Origin: Lateolabrax maculatus
Taxonomy: Eukaryota > Chordata > Actinopteri > Acropomatiformes > Lateolabracidae
Direction of reading: 5' to 3'
Length of the DNA: 64,000 nt
Assembly: GCA_031216445.1 (NCBI GenBank)
Contig: CM062202.1
Span: forward strand, 1,954,501 to 2,018,500
Part shown: one piece after another, positions 12,636-25,977 of the stretch
How the letters are laid out: each line of letters starts with the position of its first letter
Numbering within the stretch: position 1 is the stretch's first letter
Made by a program: the position numbers and the translations under genes
The notes under the pieces: model-generated
Databases searched by the model: none
The model's input: the letters and a program-made list of their open reading frames with translations, nothing else
What the model was told of the DNA's origin: nothing

Positions 12636-13279
12636 TACATTTCTATACAACCAATGTCTTTATGATGAAACTGTTTACTAGAGCACAAAGTTCTTCATAG
12701 ATCTAGCCTCTTAATTTTGCTCTCAAAGTGCACCAGACTGATGTATTTAACTTTAAAATGTGCAAATGTTTCTTCAAGGGGACCCACCACTGTCTCACAA
12801 AATCCTGTGGGAAACAATGGAAAGGACACTGTGAGAACAAACTGGAGATATTAATAGGTCAGTCTCAGAACCTGCTGTGTTGTGGATCCCAGTGGGAGCA
12901 GAGGCACTAATACAGCCATAACAGGAGCTGAGAGTCAAAAACAAGTCAGACCAGCACTGTGGGGGAGGCTGTGACTGAGCCCTGGCACTCATTGATCATG
13001 GGCCGTCCCAATCCCTGCACCAAGCAGAATCCTCATGGTTTTTCCAGGTAATAATCAGCAGCAGCTGACAGCACAGCCACAGGGACGGACCACAGAGTCC
13101 CAGCCCACATTCCTGCACCACCACTCTTATTTCCCATCCCTCCTTTTTCCCCTGAACATCAATGCATCTGTCTCCCTTTTCCCCGCCAACTATTTTTGTC
13201 CTTTTTTGCTTTTTCTACTTCTTAATCCCATGTTCCTTTGCGCTCTCCATTAATCAACTTCAACCCAACATCCAATTTT
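12636..13279. other. No confident gene
   Basis: A donor-like ccaggtaataat at about 13,045 follows a short ATG frame starting at 12,999 (MGRPNPC...). There is no supporting acceptor or homology, so no exon is called. The right half becomes C/T-rich. Confidence 0.5.
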
Positions 13280-13313
13280 CTCCTCCTCCTCCTCCTCCTC
13301 CTCCTCCTCCTCC
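13280..13313 (+). repeat. (TCC)n trinucleotide microsatellite
   Basis: About eleven TCC/CTC units inside a wider pyrimidine-rich stretch (13,130-13,385). Confidence 0.95.
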
Positions 13314-13409
13314 TTCCTTTCGCTCCATTTGCCGCCTTCTTCGCCTCTACCCTTCCTCTTCCTCCCTGACTGCCCCTCCCACCCAACTTCAGTTGATGAA
13401 ATGATCATT

Positions 13410-13560
13410 CCTATAAATTCTTTGATGGCCGTGTCTTGCGGGGAGGAAACGCCTTCTTATCTGTGGGCACTTCGTTTCACTGTCTGTCCAATTCATGTGT
13501 GAAACAATGGATGATTAATCCAAATATGGCAGCCCATTAATTGTTTAATAAAAGTGTGTC
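13410..13560. promoter_or_regulatory. Candidate conserved-type non-coding element
   Basis: Contains gatgattaatccaaat and cccattaattgttt close together, i.e. bicoid-class TAATCC and homeodomain TAAT cores in a low-repeat block. Texture typical of vertebrate enhancers; no conservation data seen. Confidence 0.25.
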
Positions 13561-15727
13561 ATGCTCTACCCTTTACACATGATTATTAGTGTCTTTCTCT
13601 GGCTGAGCTGGGTGACAGGATGCACACATGGCAAAAAACTGGACTGACTCTTTGTGGCTATATATGTGTTCACAATGCCAAAATCCCCCCACAGCCCAGT
13701 GCTGTTCCCTGGGGCCTTGTTTAAACAGTATAACTGGCTAAAAATGTAATAACCACTCTGACCTGCTAACAAAGGTTACCGTCCTGGCACTTATTTAAAT
13801 TAACATTTTGCAAAGGGTGTCAGTTTTTATAGCAGAGTTAAATCAATATTTCGTTTACCAAATGATGTTCTTCTTTTGTTAGTTTTAATGCCCCATACTA
13901 AAAAACAATGGAGCAGGAAATGACTGCAGCCACTAAAACTGTCTGACTCTTGTCCAGTACACAGCATTAACTTTTATCTGCACTCATTCTTTCATTCATC
14001 CCATTGTTCAGTTTTGTCTTTATCTCCCTTCAAGGACAGTGAGGACTCAAGCCCGTCAAGCTTGCACTGCTCCATTGACGCTGTCATTAAAAAAAAGTTA
14101 ATTATCTTGCAAATGTACAAAAAAAATGGAAAAAAATGTGTTTACTTGTTTTATGTTTATTTTCACTATGCAGCATTTTTATTGTTCTAGTGGTAGATGT
14201 TTTGAAAGTCAAAACACTGCAAAAGCTGACTCACAAGCTGACTGGTTGACTGGTTGAGGGGGCCTGACACCTGTGCAGAGTCGCTTTACATGATATGGGG
14301 CTGTGGATAATTAGAGACATGGGTCTGTGAGTGGGAGAAGTGTCTGTGCACTCCCACCCACTTCACTGACTCACACCAGTCAGATTTAACGGTGCGTGGG
14401 TCAGTGGAGTGTAAGGATTTACTGGGAGTCAATGGTTCCTTCTTGCCCCGGATTCCTGGGAAAGTGATGCACGTATCGACCAGAAATAAGCTGCGCATTG
14501 ATCAGAGTGAGTTTTCAGCACTGTTTTACTTTCACTGACATGAAGTGGCTGGTTGATGGTGATGACTGGGATGATTTGCCTGCCAAATGCAAGCCAAAAC
14601 TAAATGTAAAGTGATATATGATGGTTATAATATTTGAATAAATTATTTTTGTGTATGAGTGAGCCACATTAAATGCTAGTGTAGAAGCCACAGTCAGAAT
14701 GTATTTAATGTGGCTGTAAACCAATAATTATAAAGTAAAACAATGATAATTATTCAATGATTTACTTATGTTTAAGACTGAGAGTATGTAAAGATCAAAA
14801 CAAAGAATCATTGATCCTAGAATTCATTAGAGCCCTAAATGTATATTCATTCGCCGCTGAAAATAGTCCCCAACCAATGCACAATTTCCTCCTGTTTGAG
14901 TAACGATGGCTAAAAACTCCAGTGGCCAGCTGTAAAAGGAAATTACTGAACTTATTTCTTCAGTTGGAACCAAGAGGCTTGTGGCTGAAGCCCTGCACGA
15001 AGTCAGAAAGTATGGAGAGACAGACTAACACATCGTTTTGGTCTTTTCATGCGATTTGATGCCATTAACAAAAATGTGGCTTAATCTTTTAAGGGGGCAA
15101 ACAAGTAGTTAGTTACTATATAAACTGCGTTCATAGTTTATTTAATGTAATAACTGAGTTTGACTTATCTGTTTTTTTATTTGTTCCTCAATGGATTACA
15201 ATGAAAAATAAACTTCAAGCCTGTTTAAAGCCAAACACCACTGATTTAAATGAATTGTGGCAGAAAATTCCAATAAAATAGTTTCAGCTGTTGTTCATTG
15301 TTAAAGTTTAGACAACTTGTCAATAAATTTGGAAGTAAGCATCAATCCGGTTTTAAATTTTGTTGTGGTGGAGACCTTTTGGTTCACATTTGGTTCACAG
15401 ATTGATCTTTTGACTCAAACCTGTCGATCCCTGATGAATACTGCAGCAGAGACAGACAGAGGAGCTTCAGGGGGAATAAATCTGGACGTGTTTGGCTGCT
15501 TCCAGCCGCTGACAGTCTGCCTACTCTGATCTGAACTTCTACAGATAACATGTGAGTACTTCTGTGAAAAGACAGAGATGAAGATGAAGAGGAGAAAGAG
15601 ACATGAATAAAAAGACAGAGAACTGAAACAAAAACACTCAGGAAGAGAACCGGGTGAAAGACCAAGATAGATGACGGAAAGAGTGAAACAACAGAGCACA
15701 AATATGCCTCCTGGCAGCTGGAATTAC
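13561..15727. other. No gene seen
   Basis: AT-rich intron- or intergenic-like DNA. Open frames stay at or below 105 codons and lack recognisable domains; those at 15,384-15,701 run through a purine-rich patch. Confidence 0.5.
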
Positions 15728-15905
15728 AAATCGATCGCCAGAAAAATGGATCAACAACAATGAATCCAATTAATTAATTCCACTGTCTCCAATGTAAATA
15801 TTTTATGTTCTATATCGTTGCAAGTTGAATATCTTTGGGTTTTAGATTGTTTGTGATGAACATTTTTCACCATTTTCTGAAATTTGATGGACTTGAGAAA
15901 TGACA
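15728..15905 (+). repeat. Dispersed repeat, family A
   Basis: Body phrase ttgaatatctttgggtttta followed by tgtgatgaacatttttcacc and attttctgaaattt, preceded by an aatcgatcg end. This matches an AT-rich interspersed repeat with ATCGATTA-type ends that I recognise from many teleosts. Copies in this window also lie near 21.2, 33.2, 34.9, 36.5 and 48.7 kb. Confidence 0.55.
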
Positions 15906-16079
15906 GATATATAAATAAAATATAACAAATAAAAATGCTATCTCCAATTTTGTATTGCTCAATCCCAAATGACTGTTACTTCCCATCCACCTGTCTGAAT
16001 GTACTGGATAATCTTTTTGGCCAGGTACGTGCCGGGTCTGTCACTGCCTTTTACTTCTTTACGCTACCTTTAAACTTTC

Positions 16080-16180
16080 CTGTCCTGTCCTTCCATCCAT
16101 GTATCCATCCATTTATTCATCCTTTTGCATGTCCATTGATCTATCAAGCCATCCCTGACTGATCCATCCATCTCTCCATG
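16080..16180 (+). repeat. Degenerate (CCAT)n tract
   Basis: Repeated ccatccat, tccatccatt and ccatccatctctcc words with interruptions. Confidence 0.7.
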
Positions 16181-18159
16181 GCACCATTGGACAGACTACA
16201 CCCTAAATCCATTAGCCCCCTCTTCTGAAGCACTGATTACACCCATGGGAGAAGGACTGAGAGAAGCAGAGTGCAGTCTTCCAGCAGGCTGAGAGTGCAC
16301 AAAGAATACCGTGAAGTAGAGGTCATTCAAATATGTTATTTCAGTAAGAGATTCAAAAACTGTTCATCTGCTGCTATCAGAGGCTCCACTTGCAGGCTTT
16401 CCACCTGATGTTTGATGGAGCCTTAGCGAGGTCCAACTCTCCTTGAGAAATTATGATTATCAATGCTTTTCAATGCTTTTCAATGGCCTTTACGCTTTTT
16501 ACTTCTCACTACTCCCTCCTTTAAACTCTGTGTACCAATTTGTCCAAAGATTTGATCTCAGAAGACCATCCTGCTCACTTAGAAGGTCAAGTAAAACAAA
16601 TAAAAATAGTATCCCACCACTGTGCATGTTGAGGGCTGCATCTTGGAGACTCCGAGGAGGAATCGCTTTAATGTTATTGTTTCCAGGGGTATGTTTAGCT
16701 GAATACGTACTAGATGACCACTGGACAACATCCAACCGCAGCCTGCTCAAAGACTGTGGAGTGGGCGGGAGCTCTTTGCTTCTCTGTTAACGACTGACTG
16801 AACATGAGAACGCTTTATTAGCCCCCACGCCTCCATCTCAAACACATTAACAGGTCAGGGTATAGACTCAGGCTAATGCGGAAACACACTAAGGTGTACT
16901 TTAACCATGATGGTTGTATAAAAAGAGATGAACAAGGCCGCTTGCCAAGGGAGAAGGGCGTGTGTTATTGATCTGCTAACCAGACAAACAGCTCAGCCTA
17001 TACAAAGGATGTCAGCCAGAGACTGATAATATTTTATGGGATCTTTCACCAGCACCATGCCGACTGATGGTCCTGCCTTCTGGGAGAAAGAGCAGGGGAG
17101 TAGAGTCCATGTTATTGATCAGCCAAAAAGATAAGCACCAAAAACTCCTCAATACTGACAACACTGGTTCTGAGAGCTGAAATCCACTGAAAGCCACGTT
17201 TGAAAATGTAATTTAGGAACCAATTTAACCTGCTTACTGTGCAATAAATATATGGACATGGACCATTTATTTGTGGTTAAAGAAAGTGAGATTTAACATC
17301 CTTTCAAATGCTAATTTCCACTGATGTATGACAAACCAAATGTAGCTTGCCAAGATTTATGTTGCTATAAACATTATTTGCTCCTAAATGAGGTATGAAA
17401 TTGTTAAGGTGTGTTATATAACTTTATAAGTGGTCTTGTCACTTGTCAATTTTAGGATTTTTTCCAGCCAACCGGAAGTTGGAACCAGTGTTTGTCGGAC
17501 TGTCGGATGTATTTCCTGCCTTGACACCTGCTGCTTGTTAAATTACAGAGGACAGACAACCTGCCAGTCCACCAGAAAAGACCGGGGTGTGAATTCAGTG
17601 AATGATTTGAAACAAAGCCGTCAAAGTGTCTTTAAACTCACTTTCTCTCAGTGTGCCTCTGACCTTCATCAGGTATCTACATGTACTGTAAGTATCAGGG
17701 AGCAAACATTTTATAAAGGAAAAACATGACGTCATTGTGATGGTCCTCGCAGCCTCATGTATTTAAAAACTTCATCATATCATCATCAGTTTTCAACACT
17801 TAAGTCAGGAAACACCTTTCGACAACTAAATGATGTTAATGTGCCGTATGGTTACGGCTTAGCTGACTGGTGTTTGCGGAGTTTGTCTTGTGGATGGGAT
17901 GGTAGTGACGTTCTCTGCACTTACTCATCATTTAAGAGTTGGGGGGGGGACACGGATAATGCCTTAAATGGATAGGAATCGACTCACCACATGGGATTAA
18001 ACCCGGCTAAGCTGAACTGAGCTGAACTCAGGAGGAATTATTGAAAGTTAAAGAACAGCAACTGCCCCTTTACGTTTACATTAATGTTAGTAGTGACCTA
18101 ACAATCATTTTCTCGTCTTCAAAAGAAGATGTGTTATAATTTGTTGGCATCTTTGGTAA
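16181..18159. other. No gene seen
   Basis: Mixed DNA. At 16,458-16,485 the decamer tcaatgcttt appears twice in tandem and then degenerates. A palindromic CRE octamer TGACGTCA lies at 17,727-17,734. A 115-codon plus-strand frame (16,443-16,790) has no recognisable domain. Confidence 0.5.
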
Positions 18160-18370
18160 GGACCAATGTTTTTTTGTCATGATTAGGTTTCAGGCATTAA
18201 CAGAACTTGGTTAAGGTTAAGGAAAGAACCCTTTCTTGGTTAAATAATGCAAACGTCAACAGTGACAGCAGAACCTGTTTATTTATGAACATCTAAATTA
18301 AAACCCAGATATTTCCTTAATCTTAACCAAAGAATTCCTGTTGCCTAAACCTAACCACACGTGGGACTAT
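18160..18370. repeat. Dispersed repeat, family B, with inverted arms
   Basis: The ggttaaggttaagga phrase near 18,210 is answered by ccttaatcttaacc and cctaaacctaacc near 18,315-18,358 in inverted orientation. A fold-back element about 150 bases long is suggested. Confidence 0.45.
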
Positions 18371-20074
18371 GGTACATAAATACACCAGACAAAACATTAC
18401 CAGGGAACAGAATCCAGGCCGCAATTACATTTCCCATCACAATGTAGTTAGGAAAACAAATAAGTACTTTTCAATGTGACTTCTAAGAGACAGGTCTGCA
18501 GAAGGGACACATCACGCTGACTCTGGTAAATATCAGATAAAGGCGTCTCTTTAAGCACCTGGAGTGAGAACATTAAACTGAGCTTCTGATCATGAGCTGC
18601 AGAAGCTGACATGAAAGACAAAAAACCAACCCTTTTTTGGTGTTTTTTAATTCCACCACTTCTCTAAGTAAATCAGTGAAGCACTTTGCCCCTGGCTTCA
18701 CAGAATAATTACCATGTAATGAGGAGGCTCGAGGGACCGGAGCATTATAAGATAAATCGCAGGCTGCTCAAGTTTTTTTACGTCTTTCAAATGTGTCCCA
18801 GGGGTTTCCTGCCTGCTTAAAGACCATTACACTGCAAAAAATGACACGCCTGAGGCATGTATTTTTTTACCAAGGACATGTGAAGTAACATTGTAAATAC
18901 ACAAGTTTGTCACTTTAATAAATGTAATTTCATGAAGATTTTTCTTACCTGCAAAAGTGAAACAAATATTTAAATATAAAATATCCAATAAAATAAAAAT
19001 ATGTGTGTCGCATTTAAACTGTAATTTTAATGTGTAAGCATTGTTTTGGAGTAAGTAGTCTTATTTAAATCAGTTATTTTAACATTTGTATAACACAAAA
19101 AGGTCATTGAGAGCAGGATTCTAGGTGCAGCTTCTCTTATTTAGGATCTTTGAAGCAGCCAGTATCAAGTGAATTATCTGAAATCCAATAAAGCTGTTTC
19201 ACCAGTGAGATATTATTTCAAATGTCTTGAATAAAGTGGACAGCAGATAGAAATCTCTTCCCGAGCATGTCGTTTTGTGCAGTGTAGGTGGTGCAGCCGG
19301 TGCCAGTGGGGTTTATTTTGGAGAGGAGTTATGAGATTTAAGGCTCCTGTGGAGCAGACAACATTTAAAAGCAAATACAGTTTTGCTGGAAAGCATTCAG
19401 AGGCCCGGAGCAGAGAAAGGGCACCACCGAAATCCAATGAAATGATTTAGTCGAGATAAAAATACAAAAAACATCCAGCACATTTCATTTTTAAATTTAG
19501 GATGGCCAAAACATCACAATTAACTCCACAAAGGTTAAACTCAGTTGACTGCTGTTATTCATTTTGAAACTGGAAGCGCTCCATGACAGATCGCCCAATT
19601 ATAGACTAATTACTTTAACAAACTTACCCTTCATAGCTCTCTTTGGAGCCACTCCAAAACACATGATTTTAGACTGGAATTGTCTCAGAAAAAAATAATT
19701 TTTGTGCATCGCTCTGTGGTTTCATGAAAATTGCATTTTGACTGGTTACTGGTTGGCTTTGTTTTTTTTTTCAACACAATTAGAAACTTGTTTTTGAAAA
19801 TTGCTAATTCAAATAATGTAATTATAACTGCGGGCGATTTTAAAAACAATCCGTAAAGTTAAATGGTCGTAGCTTCTCTCTTCCCCCTTCCCTTTGCAAT
19901 TATTGCTAACACGAAACATAAACAGCCTCTCAGGTGATGGATCGACCACTCTCCTTTAATAAAGAAAGAAAAAAGAAAGATGAGTGTTGTTGCTTGTAAG
20001 TGGGGAGAAAGAGAGCAGGCATTAGCACCTGGTTAAAATGCCATTAGATAAACACATAGAGCCTTATCAATCAC

Positions 20075-20076
<2 letters not shown>
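18371..20076. other. No gene seen
   Basis: AT-rich, with no named repeat. The block at 18,695-18,780 (aataattaccatgtaatgag) has enhancer-like TAAT cores but is too short to judge. Confidence 0.5.

Positions 20077-20116
<40 letters not shown>
20077..20116. repeat. (CA)n microsatellite
   Basis: Twenty uninterrupted CA units. Confidence 0.97.
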
Positions 20117-20117
<1 letters not shown>

Positions 20118-20622
20118 ATGTGCACCTCTTGCACCTCTTCTCTCCACATAGATACTTCCATAAATGGCCTGAAGGACATCTGAGGCAGACATGGTGCCAG
20201 ACTTTGTGTATCCACACACTCGTGAAGGCGAACACAGAGAAACACATGGATGTCTGGACGCATGTGAGGCAGTAGTCGCCTCTCATCTCCTGCTTGTGTT
20301 TGTCGGAGCTACCCGGCCTCTCGAAGAGTGCCGAGGCGGGGAAAGGCTCTTATTACTGCCTTCTCTTCCTCGTGCTTCACTAACCATCTCCACTGTCGGA
20401 GAGCGGGGACGGAAAATAGACGGATGGGATGGAAAGACGGAATCAGACAGAGTGAAAGAGGAGGCAGAGGAGGGGTGAAGAGGAGATCAAGTGTGTGGGT
20501 GTGTGGTGAGCATCTTTATGCACAGTGTGTTTACTTTAGTGTACAATGTCTGTATTTAAAGTGTCTGATCCTGGAGGTGGTTTCTGTGTTCTTCATGTCA
20601 GGGTCAAGCGTTTACGAGTGAG

Positions 20623-20656
20623 CGTGTGTGTGTGTGTGTGTATGTGTGTGTGTGTT
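20623..20656. repeat. (GT)n microsatellite, interrupted
   Basis: GT run broken once by TA at 20,641. Confidence 0.95.
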
Positions 20657-20826
20657 TAACATGTGGGAGTGCACATCTCACACATCAGTGTCAAGCCTTT
20701 GTGACATTACTGTGAAAGAGCAACCTTTGTAGTGAACCAATGTTTTGTTTGATAATGTTGGAGTTCACCATGGTAACGCAGTGTAAATCTCTTCCGCAAC
20801 ATCCTCCGTGATAAGTGGACCATGAC

Positions 20827-20840
20827 GGGGGGGGGGGGGG
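20827..20840 (+). repeat. Poly-G run
   Basis: Fourteen consecutive G. Confidence 0.93.
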
Positions 20841-21129
20841 TTGAGTGGTTTCTGCCTGCTCGACTGTTACTCAACTGTTCATCTGTCACTATGCTGATCT
20901 GATGGACGAGAATAAACAAGGAGCTTTATTTAGATTTTTAAGAACCATTTTTTAAAATCACCACTGAAAAACAACAAGGCCGAGGTCGACAAATTCTCTC
21001 TTTTATCCAGTAGCCACCAAAAAAAAGAGAAAACTGATTTACTGTACACCAGAACAGAAATTCACATTTGAAAAAAGCTATAACTGTTGTGCTACTGACA
21101 CAGTACACTGTATCATAGCTATTATAAAA

Positions 21130-21350
21130 GCAATTGTCAAATATTTTGCTGAATATTTTCTTTCTAATTAAGTCTACTACAAAATAGTGGAAAATGCAGA
21201 TAAACATCCAATTTCCAAGACTAAAGTCTTCTAATGTCTTGATATTAAGTCCACAATGACATAAAAACAGAAAAGCTGCAAATCCTTAAAATTGAGAAGC
21301 TGGAAGTAGAGAATGTTTGGAAGTTTTGATTGATTCAATGATTTGTGATC
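21130..21350 (-). repeat. Dispersed repeat, family A (minus orientation)
   Basis: Reading the minus strand gives the family body: the plus text aaacagaaaagctgcaaatc, attgagaagctgg and gtccacaatgac are reverse complements of family phrases. The left part near 21,130 carries the end-like aattgtcaaatattttgc. Confidence 0.5.
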
Positions 21351-23779
21351 AAAGGATTCAAAACCTCTCAGCAGAATTATTTATGTCTCCGTTGTCACTG
21401 TTCTCATCTTTCATAATCATTTATTTATGAGAAAACAGCATTTTCCTGAAAGGGCAGTTTTTTTTCTAGCTCTGCATGAAAGGAAATCCTTATCCACTTA
21501 CTGACTGGATTGAATAGAAAGTGAATTAAACCCTCATGGACTCTTTAATCTAACAAGATTAACAAGGCATTCCTAATCCACAAACAACCAGGACTTTCCA
21601 CTTTTATGAAACCTTTCAGCCCCGCAGCTTTTACTGCTCTTCTGTTCACCAAAACACTGTAAAAACATCATTACCTAAAGCTCACCATCAGAGTCAGTAT
21701 CTAAATGTTGTATCCGTTATGGGTTCTGAATAGAAGTGTGTATGATAATGTCTTTAAATGTCTTATGTGTCCCATCAACTTTGTCCAGAAGTCATCGTAA
21801 CCCCGTCAAATCTAGACCAAACCCCCGTCTATTGGCGTTTTTATGAGCAAAGCCCGTATAACTCTGCAGCTATCAAGCAATGAGTGTAATGACAGTGTTT
21901 TATCTAATAAGATCAGCAGCACTCTGTCTGATCCTCCAGCCACCTCCTCCACTGTCAGAAAAAAACAACATTAGCATTTTTATGGTGCAGCTACGGCACA
22001 CAAATGTCATCATGATTTCTGATATCATCTTATATTACTCTCGTTAAGGCGTCGGGCTACAATAACACTCCCTGGATGGAAATATAACCAACTGATGTAT
22101 GCTTTGTATTCCAACATGGAGAAATAAATTCCGAGCCCCCACATCCCTCTGTAATGCTCTGTGACACAGTCAGCCAGCATCTATCCCAGACTACAAACAG
22201 CCCAGTGAAAAGTGTATACCAGGAAACAGGCATTCCCCCCCCCACCAGCTGGACGGTGGGAGGGAAACTGAACTGAACTGAATGTAAATATATATTAGCC
22301 TACAAATATGACACATATGAAACAAAGTAAAGATTAACCTTGGCAAACAAAAATGTAGGTCATTATTTAACCATCAGGTTTAGGTTACTTCTACTAAAAC
22401 TACCAGGACACTTACAGGAAGGACACTGTGTAGATTTCATAAAATACACACAAAATTAAAACTGCGTCACCTTAATTAGACTGAATCTTATCACATTTAA
22501 AAAAAAAAATTACATCTTTCATAGTTTACACATACTAACACATACTAACATAGTATTTAAACATCAGTTAAGAATGACCTTTAGATCCTTCATAAAAAAT
22601 ATTTAAGGTGAAAGCGCATTCAACTTTTACTTGGATGTAAATAATTGGAAAAATATTTTTACAAAACTAAAGTTAGAGACCATGATTTTTGGATGTGTCA
22701 TTAAAAACACCTTTTGGCGACACACAGATTTTGGTCGCAGCTGGTGTGAAGCCGTGGCAAGATGGTGTTTAGTTTCCATTACTGGGATCAGCTCTAGGCC
22801 CTAAGTGACCTTAAGGAAAAACACAGTAAAACGCAGTGTGGATTACAGTATGGAAACCAGAGTGGAGGGCTAAAAGGATGCGTGTGTGCACAACACAAAG
22901 ACAGGACTGCTGATATAGCAACATGCATGAGACTAAGACACCGTAACAAAAGCATCAAACAGCATATCGAATCACAAGGCGGCAACGCAGAGGCCTGAAT
23001 GCTGCAAGTAATGTAAACAATTAGTCTTGAAATGGAAAATTCCAACTAATTTGCAGTAGACGACGTTCTGAATATCACAGGAATCTAAAATGATAATCAT
23101 TACATGCAGAATTGGTGTTTTTTTCTGCTTTTTCTAAATCTCATTCAGTATTCACTGTGAAATTCAAACACCTAAACCTCACACTACACTATACTGGCTT
23201 CGTCATGCTTTAGACAAACTACTGTTAAAAGTCCCCCTTTTTCAAATTAATTCCAATATGTATGCGCTCACTTCAAAGACTTATGTCTTTAATCATTTCC
23301 CTGGTGTTAATGTGTGGATCTGTGTGACTGGAAAGCAAGACATTACTCCAAAGCTTTGGATAACATCTTCCAGTCTGTATTTTGATGTTGTGATTTAATT
23401 TAGCAGAATGACTTAAGCCTCGAGATGTATTTAGAAAAGGTGAAATCTCTGAGGCAAGCAGTTTCCTGGAAGCCTCAGACAAACGTTAGACTTTTATTAT
23501 TCACTGAATGTGTTCAGTGCATACAGAGTGCAGTAGATGGACGCAGGTTGTTTAATCTACAGCACTACTGTAACAGTCTCACTTACTTTCACTTCCAACA
23601 TTAATTCTCGATTGTGTCACCTGATTCAAGAATAAAACTCATCTCTAAATACATTTGAAACAAATTAGAAATCTACTCAGTAGATACAGTCAACCGCTTT
23701 GGTAACCAAAGATACCTCACAGATGAAAACAAAAATCTGTGTTTTCCAGAACAACTCATGTGGGCATTTTCTCATCCGG
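21351..23779. other. No gene seen
   Basis: AT-rich DNA. A small tandem duplication (cacatactaa x2) lies at about 22,530-22,550. Nothing codes recognisably. Confidence 0.5.
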
Positions 23780-24010
23780 CACATCTGGGGCTGAGGTTTA
23801 GTTAGGTTAGGACATTAACACTAGTTGGTTAAAGTTCTGGAAACTTTGGCTCCTGGTTTAAATAAACCAGAGACCCGTTGGTGGGAGACTGGACGCAAAA
23901 TCATGTCCAAGAAAACGTCATTATTCAACTGCGAACTGTCAAACCAAACCAAGTCGATCATTTGGATGTCAGTCCTATTCAAAGTAACCTGTAAAACTGG
24001 TTTGTTCAGA
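23780..24010. repeat. Dispersed repeat, family B related
   Basis: gtttagttaggttaggacat, then ttggttaaagttctgg, then gagacccgttggtgggagac. The last phrase resembles the copy at 44.9-45.0 kb. Confidence 0.4.
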
Positions 24011-24239
24011 GTGTGGTGAATACAACCACTATCGACAGTGCAGAGAAAGCGACATCTTTGGTCCACTCTTGCAGGGCTCTAACCTTCAATTATTTGTCAT
24101 CAGTCTAGATTATTATTATTACCCCTGACACCTGCCAGGCTCTGTTCAGAAAGAACAAAATGGAAACCTCTGCTAAAATGAACATGGCAGCACAAAAACA
24201 GACAAACACAGCAGCACGGGTGTGACTGTGGCCATTTTA

Positions 24240-24530
24240 TATTGGCGTCACCATATTGTGCCCGTGTACAGCCGCTCTCTCGCCTTCAGGCTGATCCGGC
24301 CGGACCACAGACAGGCTGCCAGTGCAGAGCCATTAGTCAGAGAGAGGTGAGCCTGTCTTGTCGATCAGCGGCGGGCCCCTTCACAATGAGCTGTAAGGTT
24401 GCTCTAATGGGGTCAGCCGGCTCTGGCCTCATTCCACAGTCTGAGAACAGAACCATGGACTCTATCAGACCAAACAGCCGGGCTATTTCTGCCCACGCTG
24501 TCATGCGTCGACGCATAAGGGATTATTACT
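24240..24530. promoter_or_regulatory. Candidate conserved-type non-coding element
   Basis: A 290-base block of higher GC and CpG content than its surroundings. It stays open on the plus strand for over 100 codons but has no ATG start or recognisable domain. It includes a donor-like gagaggtgagcc at 24,345. It could be a regulatory element or an unrecognised exon. Confidence 0.22.
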
Positions 24531-24774
24531 GGGACTACACCAGGACCAACAAACACACAGGAACACACATTGCGAACTTAAACAAACAAGCACACGAACA
24601 GTCATTATGATTATGAAGACAAACACACACGGCTCTGGGTAATTCTGCCTGCAGAAATACAGCATCACATCAAAACCCATGAGAGGAGCACATTTATGCA
24701 CTGATATGTGTGTGTGCTGATGACATCCAGAGCAATGATAGGATCTTTAACCTCTCCTGTAATGACAATCATGA

Positions 24775-25590
24775 TGGCAGTCAGGTAGAGATGAGAGGAG
24801 GAGAGGAAAGAGGGATGGCACGGCAATGATACTTATGTCTAGCACTGGAGAGGTCAGGATGAGAGCAGGAGGAGAGGAAAAGATGAAGGAGATGGGAGCG
24901 GGAGGAGGTGACGGAGGGGTCAGGGTGAGCGGGGAGAAGATGTTAAAGGGGTAAATGTAAGGTGGAGGACACTGCGAGGGAGCATGAAGGATAGAGGGAT
25001 GGATGAAGGCTGAGATCAACGAGGGAAGGGATGGAGGAGAAGAGACGAGGAGGAGAGAAGGAGCAAAAGGTTAGATGCTCGGAGGGCAGCAGAGATGAAG
25101 GACTGACAAATGGACGCAGGAAGGTTGGAAGGCTGCGGGGGAAATATCAGTGGGATAGATGGAGGTGGTGAGGCGGAGGTGGAGGACAGGATGGACAGGT
25201 GACAGGGAGAGATGGAGTGGAAAGAGATAGATACCATGTTGGGAATATGGGGGATGTGTGGAAGAATGGAGAGAGAAAAGAAAAGAGAAAGCAAGAGATA
25301 CAGAAGTAAGGGAAGCAAGAAAAAGAGAAAGATCTTTCTGGGTGGAAGTGTAGAAGAAGAGCTGGACAGAAGGAAAGAAAACAATAGATGGAATAGAGAT
25401 ATAAAATTGAAACAGGAAGAGAGGCAAACTTTAAAGGAAAGCCGGGGGGGGGGGGGGGGGGGTGTAGACACGTATAGGACAAATAAAGGGATGGAAGGAG
25501 GGATGCAGAGAGAAGAGTGCAATGATGAGAGGTGCACAAATAGAAGACAGGATGGAGGGATACATGGGGATAAACAGGCCAGTACGCCTC
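24775..25590 (+). repeat. Long purine-rich tract with poly-G
   Basis: About 800 bases in which the plus strand is dominated by A/G (agggatgga, gaggagaga, gaaagaaaa words). It includes a run of 19 G at 25,444-25,462. The minus-strand frames of 118-173 codons are Ser/Pro/Leu-rich composition artefacts. It is probably the remains of GGA/GATG-type tandem repeats. Confidence 0.88.
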
Positions 25591-25976
25591 ATTAAAGCTG
25601 GATCAGGGCCTAAGCTGGAGAGGTAATTGTCTGGTTTGGTCTGGCGTGGACAGGTCCGGCCCGGCTCGGCACACTGACCCCGGCGCTCTGTGACTTATTA
25701 ACCCCCCGGCTTCCGGCCCGCTCTCGTACAGCCGGCTGGGTCGAACAGATGCTGGAGGATTAGCTGCAGGCTGTGGGTCCCGCCTCCACTTCCGTCTTAG
25801 TTTCAAATGACGGTGAGAGCTCTTCCTGTCGGCTCGCTGGTTCCTGGATATGACACGTCCTGTCTGATTTGTGGGTTTGATCCCGGAGCCTACACTGAGA
25901 ACAGGGTTCCTGGGGCCCCACCCTCAAACAACAACTCTTTTTTTGTCTATTATTTGTATCAGATCTGATTTTACTC
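25591..25976. other. GC-richer unique segment, no gene assigned
   Basis: 25,620-25,780 is locally GC-rich (cggcccggctcgg, ccggcttccggccc) with several CpGs but no long frame or clear promoter motif. Confidence 0.45.
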
Positions 25977-25977
25977 A

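Noticed and set aside
12999..13045. ATG frame MGRPNPC... ending at ccag|gtaata
   Set aside because: Only 15 codons, no promoter context, no homologue.
25016..25595. Open frames of 118-173 codons on the minus strand and 127 on the plus strand
   Set aside because: Low-complexity purine tract; amino-acid content follows composition and no domain is visible.
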